A stretch of DNA of 64,000 nt from Sphingobacterium alkalisoli (GCF_005049105.1 NZ_SUKA01000003.1:744001-808000), one strand, 5' to 3'; numbered from the stretch's first letter, positions 9,957 to 19,244 are shown. Program-made: numbers and translations. The notes: generated from the letters alone by a model not told the origin.

Positions 9957-10952
9957 ATGGATCACATTAAATTATCTGCACTAGAATTAGCGACAATCAG
10001 CAAAGGAAGTACAACCTCTGAGGCTATTGAACGAGCAGTCATCGGCGCTCAACATATCGAAAAATTAGGCTATCACCGGATCTGGTTTGCCGAACACCAT
10101 AACATGCAGCATATCGCAAGTTCGGCTACAGCGGTATTAATAGGACATACGGCCGGTAGAACAAAGACCATTCGCGTGGGCTCAGGGGGAGTAATGCTCC
10201 CCAATCATTCCCCACTGGTTATTGCCGAACAATTTGGCACATTAGAAAGTATATATCCCAATCGTATAGATCTAGGGCTGGGTAGGGCTCCCGGGACAGA
10301 TCAGGTGACAGCAATGGCCTTACGTCGTAACAACTTGAATACCTCCTTCTACTTCAAAGACGATGTAATGGCGCTTCAACAGTATTTTGACGTAAACAAT
10401 GTACAGGCTAAGGTACGAGCCTTCCCCGGAGAGGGTCAGAATATACCTATTTATATATTAGGTTCAAGCACCGACAGTGCATATCTCGCGGCCGAACTTG
10501 GCCTCCCCTACGCATTTGCTGCCCATTTTGCACCTGCAATGTTATCCCAGGCCACGGAAATCTATCAAAAGAACTTTAAACCATCGGCCCAATTAAGCAA
10601 GCCCTATACCATGGTTTGCGTGAATATTGTCGCCGCAGATACCCATGAAGAAGCAACCCATCTATCCACCAGTTTGTTCAATATGTTTGCAGGAATCCTC
10701 ACCAATCGACGAATGCCCTTATCTCCACCAACTGAGAAACCCATTTACGATGGGATAGCCGAAATCGAACAAGCGGTACAAAGCATGGTGTCGTGCACTT
10801 TTATCGGTACCGAAAATGATATTCGCACGGAAGTAGGAGATTTTATAGCCCGTTATCAGGTTGATGAGATCATCACTACAAATTATATCTTCGACGATGT
10901 TAAACGCCTGCATTCTTTTGATATTACAGCTCGTGCGTTGTTAACGAAATAG
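9957..10952 (+). CDS. LLM class flavin-dependent oxidoreductase (luciferase-like)
   Basis: 331 residues. Luciferase-like monooxygenase TIM barrel: [17 protein letters not shown] (about 38-54), [24 protein letters not shown], then [16 protein letters not shown]. These segments are typical of the small LLM family that COG2141 places near alkanal monooxygenase-like proteins. It presumably uses reduced FMN and O2, but the substrate is unknown. A single-gene unit: the methyltransferase ends 89 bases upstream, and a structured repeat begins directly after the stop codon. A LuxE-like protein is encoded 9 kb away, but no link between the two is evident. Confidence 0.9.
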   Translation: MDHIKLSALELATISKGSTTSEAIERAVIGAQHIEKLGYHRIWFAEHHNMQHIASSATAVLIGHTAGRTKTIRVGSGGVMLPNHSPLVIAEQFGTLESIYPNRIDLGLGRAPGTDQVTAMALRRNNLNTSFYFKDDVMALQQYFDVNNVQAKVRAFPGEGQNIPIYILGSSTDSAYLAAELGLPYAFAAHFAPAMLSQATEIYQKNFKPSAQLSKPYTMVCVNIVAADTHEEATHLSTSLFNMFAGILTNRRMPLSPPTEKPIYDGIAEIEQAVQSMVSCTFIGTENDIRTEVGDFIARYQVDEIITTNYIFDDVKRLHSFDITARALLTK

Positions 10953-10955
10953 GTT

Positions 10956-11460
10956 AAAATGAAGGTTTATTTTATTCAGTTTTCTTTTGTCGCTTGGACC
11001 GCGACAGGTCGACACTTTTGACCGCAAAAGTGTCCAAAACTCGTCGCTGTGCCGGCTCGACACGACGGTGAACCATTCCTGCTATTGTCGACCCGCCAAG
11101 GCGACATTTGTCGGGTATGAAAGGATGGTGCTTTATCCTTAAATATGATTTTATACTTCAGCTGAACCGAAAAGGACGACCTAGGTCGATGTAGCGTTAA
11201 GAAAGCTTTTGGATTTGCGTTAAGAACAGATCCCCCAAGTGAAACGGCTTGGAGCTGTTTAGTAAATCCAAAAGGTTTTAGCGTAACATTGACCAAGTCT
11301 TGACTCTTTGCTTCTTTCTCGTCAAGGAGAACCCTCGAAGAGGCCTCTTGAATGCCTTTGAAATACAAATAGTAAATGAAAAAAGAAGAAGCCTTGTCGT
11401 GGCAACGACGGAAAGGCAATGCGGTGGGCAAAAAAGATGAATAAAATAAACCTTCATTTT
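10956..11460. repeat. Structured ~500-bp repeat, copy 1
   Basis: A 505-bp element whose ends are inverted repeats: the first and last ~21 bases (AATGAAGGTTTATTTTATTC and its complement) match perfectly. A second copy lies inverted at 22272-22773, about 97% identical by eye (roughly fifteen differences). The interior is full of stems: GACACTTTTG-ACCG-CAAAAGTGTC at 11011-11034, CTTTTGGATTT at 11206 pairing with AAATCCAAAAG at 11264, and palindromes CGACCTAGGTCG and AAGAGGCCTCTT. A 151-codon minus-strand frame (11431-10976) is broken in copy 2 by a stop and a 1-base deletion, so the element is probably non-coding. No clear target-site duplication is visible. Confidence 0.9.
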
Positions 11461-11625
11461 TTCTACACTTAACTCTACCTTTTCTACACCGAACCCTACC
11501 GTTAGAATGCTATACATTCGAAACCAAATGTATTAAGCCCTCAAACGATGCACTATAAGCGCGTACTAGCCAGCGAAACAAAACCTACTCTCAAATTGTT
11601 ATTAAGTAGCATTAGCGCTTTACAT

Positions 11626-12606
11626 ATGATCAAAAACAAGACGATGGAAGGGATACTATCCCTAATTGGAAACACACCTTTAGTACATCTAGAAAATATA
11701 TTTGCAGAATACAATTTCGAGTTTTACGGTAAAATGGAGATGCAGAACCCTGGAGGAAGCATTAAAGACAGGACATCTTACCGAATAATTACACATGCTT
11801 TCCAGGAAGGAAAAATAAGCAGTGATACAGTGATTATTGAATCCACCTCAGGTAATATGGGGATTGGTTTAGCACAGGTCTGTTTATATTATGGACTGAA
11901 ATTGATACTGGTGGTAGACCCTCATATCAATGCTCAGGCCACTAGGTTATTGGAAACGTATGGCGCTGAATTTGTCGTGGTCACCGAACATGATGGCAAG
12001 GGAGGATACCTCAAAACCCGCTTGAAAAAGGTAGAAGAATTATTGGCTAAATACCCCAACTCTTTCAACCCCAACCAGTATCACAATCACGACAATCCCC
12101 TCGCTCATCGACAAACTATCAATGAAATTCACGAATCCCTAGGTTACTTTCCCGACTATATATTGATTCCCACGAGCACCTGTGGCACCTTAATGGGATT
12201 TGCGAAAGAATTGCATCGTCAAAAAGCAAAAACCAAAGTAATAGCAGTAGACTCCGTCGGATCGGTAATTTTTGATGATATACCGCAGTTACGCCGTATT
12301 CCAGGAATGGGATCCAGTCAACATTCACATTTTCTAGATCAGAATTTGATAGATCAGGTGATACACATCCACGATGAAGAATGCATTACCGGATGTCATG
12401 AACTCCTAAAAAAGGAAAGTATTCTAGCAGGAGGCTCCTCCGGTGCTATCATTTCCGCTATTGAAAAAATAGCAAACAAAATCGAGAGAAAAGCATCGGT
12501 TGTCGGCATATTCGCTGATCGAGGCGAAAGATACCTCGATACAATATATAATAAGGAATGGATAAGCCGCTATTTCCCCCATACCGTAAAAATAAAAAAT
12601 GTATGA
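11626..12606 (+). CDS. SbnA-like PLP synthase (cysteine-synthase fold)
   Basis: About 326 residues from ATG 11626; an in-frame ATG at 11548 would add 26 residues without family similarity. It is a fold-type II PLP enzyme: SLIGNTPLVHL at the N-terminus, PLP lysine in NPGGSIKDR (about residue 47), TSGNMG phosphate/substrate loop (about 74-79), and an AGGSSGAII glycine segment near 268. Segments such as AVDSVGSVIF and PGMGSS resemble staphyloferrin B SbnA, which joins O-phosphoserine and glutamate into N-(2-amino-2-carboxyethyl)-glutamate, rather than CysK. Its stop overlaps the next start (ATGA). An ordinary cysteine synthase function remains possible. Confidence 0.8.
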   Translation: MIKNKTMEGILSLIGNTPLVHLENIFAEYNFEFYGKMEMQNPGGSIKDRTSYRIITHAFQEGKISSDTVIIESTSGNMGIGLAQVCLYYGLKLILVVDPHINAQATRLLETYGAEFVVVTEHDGKGGYLKTRLKKVEELLAKYPNSFNPNQYHNHDNPLAHRQTINEIHESLGYFPDYILIPTSTCGTLMGFAKELHRQKAKTKVIAVDSVGSVIFDDIPQLRRIPGMGSSQHSHFLDQNLIDQVIHIHDEECITGCHELLKKESILAGGSSGAIISAIEKIANKIERKASVVGIFADRGERYLDTIYNKEWISRYFPHTVKIKNV

Positions 12607-14456
12607 TTTGGCGATCAGAACATATTGCAAAACATGTCTTACAATCAGAAAAAAAAATAATCGATAAGACACTTGATATCAATAATATAAATACATCTAA
12701 TGAAACAATCCATATCGCTATAATAGGTGGAGGCCCCAAGGGATTTTATGCACTGGAGCGACTGTTAGCAACCTTAAAAGATGTGGATATGACTACAGAG
12801 CTGGAAATTCATGTTTTCAACAGCAATTCCTTTTTTGCGTGTGGCCAAAACTATCGTCCCGATCAACCCGACAACTTACTCATCAACTATGCAATCGGCA
12901 ACATCGACGCATGGGAAGTACAGCCAGCACCTCAAATCGTACAAGAGCGATTGGATCTGACAGACTGGATCAAGTGCAATAAAGTTTCGCACAGCCCTGA
13001 AGTTAACCCCCGGGATTTCGCTTCCCGCGAACTGGTGGGCTATTATTTGATAGACTGCTTCCAACAGGTATTGCATGCTGCTCCTGAAAAAATATCAATC
13101 CGTCTGATTACCCAGCAAATTAACAATATCACGGAGTTAGATGCTACCTATAGATTACACAGCGATGAAGAAATATTTCCCTTTGTTTATCAGTCGGTTA
13201 TGCTAGTTACAGGAAACAGTTACGTTAACCCTTCTTTAGATTGTGCTCGACAGTATCCCCACGTCACCTGTTTTAATTCCGCCTATCCGATCCACGATTT
13301 AAATCGCATACCTGATCAAGCAGAAGTAGCTATACAAGGATATGGACTTACGTTTACGGATGTGGCACTTCACCTTACCGAAGGCCGCGGCGGACGATTT
13401 GAGCCCCATAATAATGAGCTTATTTACATTCCTTCTGGAAGAGAACCTTTTCTCTATCCCTATTCCAGAAACAATTTGACGATGGTGCCCCGCTGTGGTA
13501 TGCTGCCTGAAGAAAAATATGAACTGCTTTTTTTTACAGATGATTATATCGCACATATACAAGCCCGTAGTCAAGAAAATAAAATATCCTTTACAAAAGA
13601 TATCCGACCGATCATAGCAAAAGAAATTCAATACGCCTATTATCGGTTAGCGTGGCGAGAAAAAAATCTTACGGAAACAGAAATCATAGAAAAGCTGGAT
13701 GGCGATGATCAAGAAAAACATTTCTCCATTGATGATCTTTTCTTTCCCAACAAATACATCAGTGGCACGCAGCTTGAGGATTATCACCAGTACATGGTAG
13801 ACCATACACGCTATATTCAGGAAGAAGCCGACAGAGGGATTTCAGAAAGTCCGCTGATGCTTGCCGTACACGCTTGCCGGGCATGCCTCCTTCAAATGAC
13901 AAAAGTTTATAACTTTTGTGGAATGGATGGCAAATCCCAAGAATATTTTGATAAGCACTGGTTTGGCAATATGAATAGACTTAGTTTCGGTCCACCAACA
14001 ACGAACAGTAAAAAGATACACGCATTACTAAAAGCAGGATACATCCGGAGCAAATTTGGTACACTTCCTACTGTACAATTCAATACGGAGGGTTTACAAC
14101 TTACCAACGGTTATTATACAAAAACGTTTAACTACCATATCGATGGTCGCATTGCCAAGCCCAATTTGGCCCAAGGCAATCATCCTTTGTACAGTAATCT
14201 ATTTAAAAACGGATTGGCACAGGAGCTTATCAACGATAATTACCACACTGGATCTATAGCGATCCATCCAGACGGAAGACTTGCCGGAAAAGAAAAATCA
14301 ATGATATATGTGTATGGAACGCCCACCGACGGCAATGTGCTGGATAATGACACCCTTTCCCGCAAATCATATAATTTTGGTAATACCTGGGCACAGAAGA
14401 TCGCTAATTTAGTCACCATCAAGTACGAAAAAGAATATGAACACAGCAGCCGATAA
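12603..14456 (+). CDS. FAD/NAD(P)-binding protein of the SbnA-like operon
   Basis: 617 residues from ATG 12603, which overlaps the preceding stop in an ATGA junction. An earlier in-frame ATG (12558) lies inside the upstream gene. The Rossmann motif AIIGGGPKGFYALERL is near residue 40, followed by VFNSNSFFACGQNYRPDQPDNLLINYAIGNID, typical of the NAD_binding_9/HI0933-like family. Further dinucleotide-binding traits are EVAIQGYGLTFTDVALHL and GGRFEPH. It probably oxidises or hydroxylates an amino-acid-derived intermediate made by the neighbours. No SbnB-like dehydrogenase is present, so this protein could fill that oxidative step; that is inference. Its end overlaps the next gene by 20 bases. 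Confidence 0.75.
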   Translation: MIWRSEHIAKHVLQSEKKIIDKTLDINNINTSNETIHIAIIGGGPKGFYALERLLATLKDVDMTTELEIHVFNSNSFFACGQNYRPDQPDNLLINYAIGNIDAWEVQPAPQIVQERLDLTDWIKCNKVSHSPEVNPRDFASRELVGYYLIDCFQQVLHAAPEKISIRLITQQINNITELDATYRLHSDEEIFPFVYQSVMLVTGNSYVNPSLDCARQYPHVTCFNSAYPIHDLNRIPDQAEVAIQGYGLTFTDVALHLTEGRGGRFEPHNNELIYIPSGREPFLYPYSRNNLTMVPRCGMLPEEKYELLFFTDDYIAHIQARSQENKISFTKDIRPIIAKEIQYAYYRLAWREKNLTETEIIEKLDGDDQEKHFSIDDLFFPNKYISGTQLEDYHQYMVDHTRYIQEEADRGISESPLMLAVHACRACLLQMTKVYNFCGMDGKSQEYFDKHWFGNMNRLSFGPPTTNSKKIHALLKAGYIRSKFGTLPTVQFNTEGLQLTNGYYTKTFNYHIDGRIAKPNLAQGNHPLYSNLFKNGLAQELINDNYHTGSIAIHPDGRLAGKEKSMIYVYGTPTDGNVLDNDTLSRKSYNFGNTWAQKIANLVTIKYEKEYEHSSR

Positions 14457-15849
14457 ACACACCCCGCTAACACCGATAACCGCACCCTGGGTACACGAGA
14501 TCGTGCGTAATAAGAAACTATTAAACGAGGCGATAGCACGCCATCATTCTCCAATTAATATCCACGATGTACGCAGTTTCGAAGAAAACATAGCCGGATT
14601 TAAAAGCGTCTTTCAAAAATACGAGCTCAAACATCAAGTATTTTTCGCCCGGAAAGCGAATAAGGCACTCGCTTTTGTGAAATCCGCCAAACGGATTGGT
14701 GCCGGAATAGATACCGCCAGTTTCCGCGAATTAGATCAGGTCCTACACGAAGGTGTTCCCGCAGCCCAGATTGTGCTTACAGCCGCTGTAAAAAACAGCA
14801 GACTTCTTGAATTAGCCATCAAAAATCAAATACCTATTACCGTCGATAATATAGATGAATGTAATCTTATCCATGAGACCTGTGAAAAACTGAATACCCA
14901 GGCCCAGATATTGGTACGCGTAAGTGGATTTGAATTTATGGGACATCAGATGCAGAGCAGATTTGGCTTTGCCATCGATATCGCAAAAGATTTGATTAGT
15001 CAGACCTTACCTTCCCTATTCCCCCGATTTAATTACATTGGACTTCATTTTCATTTAAACGGTTATTCCATTCCCCAACGTGCAGAAGCGTTGCTCCAAT
15101 GCCTTGTATTAAGCGATAGCCTTCGCACCGAAGGCATCGACACGCAGGTCATCGATATAGGCGGAGGCTACCTGATCAACTACTTATCCTCCCGGCAAGA
15201 GTGGGATTTATTTATAGCAGAATTAAAATCATCGGTACTCCACCAACGCTCTGCAGTCACCTACGACCGGGATCCACTTGGAATGACCATTTTGGACGGA
15301 CGTATCTATGGAGAACCTGCGGTCTATCCCTATTACAATGAGGTAAACAAGGCACAGTTTTTAGAAGAAATCTTAGTATATAAAAATAGCGACGGTATTC
15401 CCATACATCAACTCATTCACGACCGTAGCATAGAAATTAGGATAGAACCAGGTCGTAGCACACTCGACCAGGCAGGCATTACGGTTGCGAAAGTAGCCTT
15501 TCGAAAACCCGACACCAATGGCGAGCTATTGATCGGATTAGAAATGAACCGTACGCAATTGAGGAGTTCAAGTGCAGATTTCTTGTCAGATCCGATCCAT
15601 CTTTCAACGGCAGCACACAGCGAAGAAGAAGAATATTATGGGTATTTAGTTGGCGCCTATTGCTTAGAACAGGAATTTATTCTAAAGCGTAAGATTAAAT
15701 TCAACACATTCCCTCAGGTGGGCGATTTAATTTTATTCGTCAACACGGCGGGCTATATGATGCATTTTTATGAGTCTGAAGCGCATCTATTTGAGCTAGC
15801 GACAAACTTAGTTTACGATGCAGACAAACAGCACCTGATAGAAGATTAA
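14437..15849 (+). CDS. Y4yA family PLP-dependent decarboxylase-like enzyme
   Basis: 470 residues, fold-type III PLP enzyme (alanine racemase/DAP-decarboxylase type). Schiff-base lysine K73 lies in FFARKANKAL. The barrel continues with RVSGFEFMG, HFHLNGYS and the phosphate-binding glycine loop IDIGGGYLI. EIRIEPGRS and YYGYLVGAYCLEQEF correspond to the EPGR and active-site cysteine regions. Length and motifs fit the Y4yA family, named for a Rhizobium plasmid gene sited near a cysteine-synthase homologue. It probably decarboxylates or racemises the amino acid made by the upstream genes. It ends at a perfect palindrome shared with the convergent gene. Confidence 0.8.
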   Translation: MNTAADKHTPLTPITAPWVHEIVRNKKLLNEAIARHHSPINIHDVRSFEENIAGFKSVFQKYELKHQVFFARKANKALAFVKSAKRIGAGIDTASFRELDQVLHEGVPAAQIVLTAAVKNSRLLELAIKNQIPITVDNIDECNLIHETCEKLNTQAQILVRVSGFEFMGHQMQSRFGFAIDIAKDLISQTLPSLFPRFNYIGLHFHLNGYSIPQRAEALLQCLVLSDSLRTEGIDTQVIDIGGGYLINYLSSRQEWDLFIAELKSSVLHQRSAVTYDRDPLGMTILDGRIYGEPAVYPYYNEVNKAQFLEEILVYKNSDGIPIHQLIHDRSIEIRIEPGRSTLDQAGITVAKVAFRKPDTNGELLIGLEMNRTQLRSSSADFLSDPIHLSTAAHSEEEEYYGYLVGAYCLEQEFILKRKIKFNTFPQVGDLILFVNTAGYMMHFYESEAHLFELATNLVYDADKQHLIED

Positions 15850-15867
15850 CGGCGGTTAATCTTCTAT
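15838..15867. terminator. Bidirectional palindromic terminator over two stop codons
   Basis: ATAGAAGATTAAC, loop GGCG, GTTAATCTTCTAT: a perfect 13-bp stem. The plus-strand stop (15847-15849) and the minus-strand stop (15856-15858) both lie in the stem, so one structure ends both convergent genes. T-runs are short. Confidence 0.65.
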
Positions 15868-16935
15868 ATTTAACAAACTATGTTGACTGGCCGTAAATAA
15901 ATTCCGAAACACGATATTCAACTCGCTGTCCCGTTGGGCCGCGTAAATTCCCGCCAAGGGGTACAATTCCACCACACGGCTTCTAATCTCACGCACGATT
16001 GCATGTGATTTCAAATGGATCTGTTCAAAAATATGTTCATTCAAAACAAAATCCTCTATAACATTCTCCCACGATTCAGCGATAAGTTCCCGTACGATAT
16101 GCATTTCATGCTCTAAATAAGTACGCTTACGATCGATCAGCTTAAAGCGATTTTTAGCATATTTATCTGCCCAGGTGTCACTTCTTGATTTTTCGAAAAA
16201 ATACTTCTCCATTAAATCCAAAAATCTACGGTACATTCCCGCATAGTTGGCCAATAAGGTGATTTCTGCAAAAGGCAAGAAAGGATAATTATATAAGTGG
16301 CCCGATGAAAGACGGTGCGCAGGCGAAATCGTAAAAGAGTTTGATACCGGCACCATTAATTTAGCTATGGAAAAACTATGGCTGGCTGTGCATTCCAATC
16401 CGATGGTATCCCAATCGTAATGAATCAGAACACTGTCCCGATCCACGAAGAACGAGCGTACAACCGGATTCTGTTCATCATCCAATTGCGGCACACCATC
16501 CTCATGGATAAAACAATTTAAGGTGAAATGCGTAAGATGCGGTGCTCCCGTAGCATATTGCCATTCTCCGCTAATTTCATACATGCCTTGCCTAAGATCA
16601 GCTATTCCGCCTACCCTTCCACTACCACCCCAGCAAACATTACGCTCGGAGAATATGGCTTTGGCCTGTTCCGGATCTAAGTATCCGGCAAACATATTGG
16701 CTCCCGAACACAACGTGACCGTCCAGCCCAGTCCGCCATCCAGGTAAGCCAATTCCTCTAACAACTCAAAGCCTTCCATGAGGCTCAGCTCTAACCCCCC
16801 ATAACTGCGCGGCACCCATATATTAAACCATTTCTGCACATAGATCATCTCTAGTTGCTCAACCACAAGCGACTTATGCTGTATGGATGCTGCCCGATGA
16901 TCGTTTATTATCGCTTTATTTTTAGCAGATATCAT
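15856..16935 (-). CDS. Acyl-CoA-dehydrogenase-like flavoprotein
   Basis: 359 residues with the acyl-CoA dehydrogenase layout: helical N-terminus (WFNIWVPRSYGGLELSLMEGFELLEELAYLDGGLGWTV), a central beta domain (SGEWQYATGAPHLTHF, then DWDTIGLECTASHSFSI), and a C-terminal helical bundle. Proteins of this branch include flavin monooxygenases and hydroxylases of the DszC/HpaB-like type as well as true dehydrogenases. Absence of acyl-CoA pathway neighbours leaves the reaction open. It starts 6 bases after the pnuT stop on the same strand and so probably lies under the TPP riboswitch. That would suggest a role in thiamine salvage, but this is inference. Confidence 0.75.
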   Translation of the reverse strand: MISAKNKAIINDHRAASIQHKSLVVEQLEMIYVQKWFNIWVPRSYGGLELSLMEGFELLEELAYLDGGLGWTVTLCSGANMFAGYLDPEQAKAIFSERNVCWGGSGRVGGIADLRQGMYEISGEWQYATGAPHLTHFTLNCFIHEDGVPQLDDEQNPVVRSFFVDRDSVLIHYDWDTIGLECTASHSFSIAKLMVPVSNSFTISPAHRLSSGHLYNYPFLPFAEITLLANYAGMYRRFLDLMEKYFFEKSRSDTWADKYAKNRFKLIDRKRTYLEHEMHIVRELIAESWENVIEDFVLNEHIFEQIHLKSHAIVREIRSRVVELYPLAGIYAAQRDSELNIVFRNLFTASQHSLLNIED

Positions 16936-16941
16936 AGAAAA

Positions 16942-17547
16942 TTAGTTTTGTTGAAGGCGCATGATTCTAGTCCATTTTAGAAAACCGAAGATCGCGACAA
17001 CGAATAAAAAAGAAGTGAGCGCAGCAAAAAGATAGAGGTCTTTATGAATCAGAAGAGGAACAGCGAAAAAGTTACTGATATTTAGGAGTATCCAATTTTC
17101 AATTTTACGTTTGGCCAATAGCCACATCCCGGCCCATGCCGTAGCAGTCACCCATGCATCCCACATTGGTACATCAGAATCTGTGACTCCCTTTAAAACA
17201 AAATAAAAAAGAAAAAAACCACCGAACACTATGCAAGCTACCACCCACCTTTCTTCCTTGCTGCATCTGCTGATTGGCCTGTCTTTGGCCACCTTATTCG
17301 TAGTCCAGTACCACCAGCCGTAGATACTCATGATCAGGTAATACATATTGAGCGCGATTTCGGCATACAATTTTGCACCGAACAGCACATACATACTCAA
17401 TACAATCGAGAGTATACCAAAAAAATAATTTGATACTTTGTTATTTTTAGATAGCAGTACCTGAATAATTCCAAATACAACAGCTAATCTTTCCAACCAG
17501 GAAGTTTGCTGGAAAGCAGTCACGATATGTTCAATTATTATTTCCAT
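16942..17547 (-). CDS. pnuT: PnuC-family transporter, probably thiamine (PnuT)
   Basis: 201 residues with about seven hydrophobic segments. PnuC-family hallmarks are WLERLAVVFGIIQVLLSKNNKVSNYFFGI and the YYLIMSIYGWWYWT motif with tryptophans that bind the substrate in PnuC. PnuC proteins carry out facilitated diffusion of vitamin nucleosides, trapped by phosphorylation. The gene lies 64 bases after a TPP riboswitch, so thiamine is the likely substrate (PnuT) rather than nicotinamide riboside. A flavoprotein gene follows 6 bases later. Confidence 0.88.
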   Translation of the reverse strand: MEIIIEHIVTAFQQTSWLERLAVVFGIIQVLLSKNNKVSNYFFGILSIVLSMYVLFGAKLYAEIALNMYYLIMSIYGWWYWTTNKVAKDRPISRCSKEERWVVACIVFGGFFLFYFVLKGVTDSDVPMWDAWVTATAWAGMWLLAKRKIENWILLNISNFFAVPLLIHKDLYLFAALTSFLFVVAIFGFLKWTRIMRLQQN

Positions 17548-17611
17548 TGAAGTGTGTTAAAATTAACTACACTTACGGAACTGCTTTATTAAGACACGAT
17601 CTAGAAATTAA

Positions 17612-17710
17612 TCCCTACGCCGGCATTATCCGGATCAGGTTCCTACCTTTTGTAAGGTATTGGGTATAATCTCAGCCTTTTAATAGAGTAATCTCTATCC
17701 TTAGCACCCC
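17612..17710 (-). ncRNA. TPP (THI-element) riboswitch
   Basis: Read on the minus strand the element has all conserved parts in order: GGGGTGC at the 5' end, CTGAGA in the P2/J2-3 pyrimidine sensor, ACCC, then GAACCTGATC and GGATAATGCCGGCGTAGGGA. A variable stem (CCTTACAAAAGGTAGG region) sits between. It ends 64 bases before pnuT. It starts only about 16 bases after the mqo stop codon, with no clear promoter in between. TPP binding is expected to lower expression of pnuT and the gene behind it. Confidence 0.95.
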
Positions 17711-17725
17711 ATAAGTTTGTTTAAC

Positions 17726-19219
17726 TTATTTTAGTTTTAATACAGTATGCGTTTTTTCCCGCGTATGTTCACACAGCTGCGGGTCATCGTTCAATGATTT
17801 CCCCCATGAAGGAATCATCTCCCTTAATTTGTTGCGATATTCATCCGATTTTGCACGCTCCGGAAAACATTTCTTCAACAGCTGAATCATAATCGCCACT
17901 GAAGTCGAAGCACCGGGAGATGCGCCTAACAAGGCTGCAATCGAACCATCCGCACTCGACACGACTTCCGTGCCGAATTCCAATACCCCACCATGTTTTG
18001 GATCCTTTTTAATGACCTGTACCCGTTGTCCCGCTTTTTCGATCGCCCAATCTTCCAATTTGGCCGTAGGCATAAATTGTTTCAGCGAATCCAACTTATC
18101 TTTCGGCTTTTTCATTACTTCAGTGATCAGATACTTCGTCAAGGGAAGATTATCCAATCCAGCAGAGAGCATCGGTTTTATATTAGAAAGTTTAATCGAA
18201 GCAGGTAAATCAAAATATGAGCCTTTTTTCAAGAATTTAGTTGAAAAACCTGCATATGGACCAAACAACAAGGCCTGTTTGCCATCGATAAAACGTGTAT
18301 CCAAATGTGGTACCGACATCGGTGGAGCACCTACCGAGGCTTTACCATATACTTTTGCAATATGTTTATTGATGATCTCCTCATTGGTGCAGCGCAACCA
18401 TTGTCCACCCACTGGAAAACCGCCATATCCCTTTGCTTCAGGAATCCCCGATTTCTCCAACAATAACAAAGAATGTCCACCCGCACCGATAAAGACAAAT
18501 TTTGCGATAATCTCACGTTTCTCGCCCGTTTTCAAGTCTTTAACTTCTATTTCCCAACGTCCATCATCCTCACGGTCAATATCTTTCACCTCTTGGTTCA
18601 ACGAAAGCTTAATATTATCCTTTTTATCCAGATGATTTATCAAATCCTCGGTAAGCACACCAAAGTTAACGTCAGTACCGATCTCCATTTTCGTTGCAGC
18701 GATTGGCTCATTCGGGTCACGGCCTTCCATCATCAACGGGATCCATTCCTTTAACAAGGATTTCTCCTCGGTATATTCCATCCCTTTGAACAGATTCTCC
18801 TTCGTTAGTGCTTCATAACGGGTTTTTAAGAAATCTACATCTTTCTCTCCAAACACTGCACTCATATGAGGCACCTGGCGTATAAACTGTTCTGGATCGG
18901 CAATAATACCCTTCTCCACTAAATAAGACCAGAATTGTTTTGATATTTCAAATTGCTCAGCAATGGTAATTGCTTTATCAATTTTAACAGAACCATCAGG
19001 CTGTTGAGGTGTATAATTCAATTCACATAAGGCAGAGTGGCCAGTTCCCGCATTATTCCATGCATCCGAACTTTCCGCAGCAACAACATCCAAGCGTTCT
19101 AATATCTCTATATTGACAGCGGGATTTAATTCATTGATAAGCGTACCCAATGTAGCACTCATTATACCACCACCAATAAGAACTACGTCAACTTCAGTTT
19201 TTTGTTTTCTCTTGCCCAT
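17726..19219 (-). CDS. mqo: Malate:quinone oxidoreductase
   Basis: 497 residues, typical length. It has the N-terminal FAD motif VDVVLIGGGIMSATLGTLI (about 10-28), then the family signature DAWNNAGTGHSALCELNYTPQ (about 52-72) and a C-terminal LLGASPGASTSVAIM. It oxidises malate to oxaloacetate with transfer of electrons to the quinone pool at the inner face of the membrane, in place of or beside NAD-malate dehydrogenase. The monocistronic mRNA may run into the TPP riboswitch that begins just after the stop. Confidence 0.96.
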   Translation of the reverse strand: MGKRKQKTEVDVVLIGGGIMSATLGTLINELNPAVNIEILERLDVVAAESSDAWNNAGTGHSALCELNYTPQQPDGSVKIDKAITIAEQFEISKQFWSYLVEKGIIADPEQFIRQVPHMSAVFGEKDVDFLKTRYEALTKENLFKGMEYTEEKSLLKEWIPLMMEGRDPNEPIAATKMEIGTDVNFGVLTEDLINHLDKKDNIKLSLNQEVKDIDREDDGRWEIEVKDLKTGEKREIIAKFVFIGAGGHSLLLLEKSGIPEAKGYGGFPVGGQWLRCTNEEIINKHIAKVYGKASVGAPPMSVPHLDTRFIDGKQALLFGPYAGFSTKFLKKGSYFDLPASIKLSNIKPMLSAGLDNLPLTKYLITEVMKKPKDKLDSLKQFMPTAKLEDWAIEKAGQRVQVIKKDPKHGGVLEFGTEVVSSADGSIAALLGASPGASTSVAIMIQLLKKCFPERAKSDEYRNKLREMIPSWGKSLNDDPQLCEHTREKTHTVLKLK

Positions 19220-19236
19220 GTCTATTTAATTGGATG

Positions 19237-19244
19237 CAAAATTA
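19237..19244 (-). promoter_or_regulatory. Candidate -7 element of mqo
   Basis: TAATTTTG on the minus strand matches TAnnTTTG, 18 bases upstream of the mqo ATG. No convincing -33 TTG at 19-20 nt. Confidence 0.4.

Noticed and set aside
10976-11431. A 151-codon minus-strand frame inside repeat copy 1
   Set aside because: The second copy of the repeat breaks the frame with a stop and a one-base deletion while the hairpins are kept. The sequence is dominated by palindromes.
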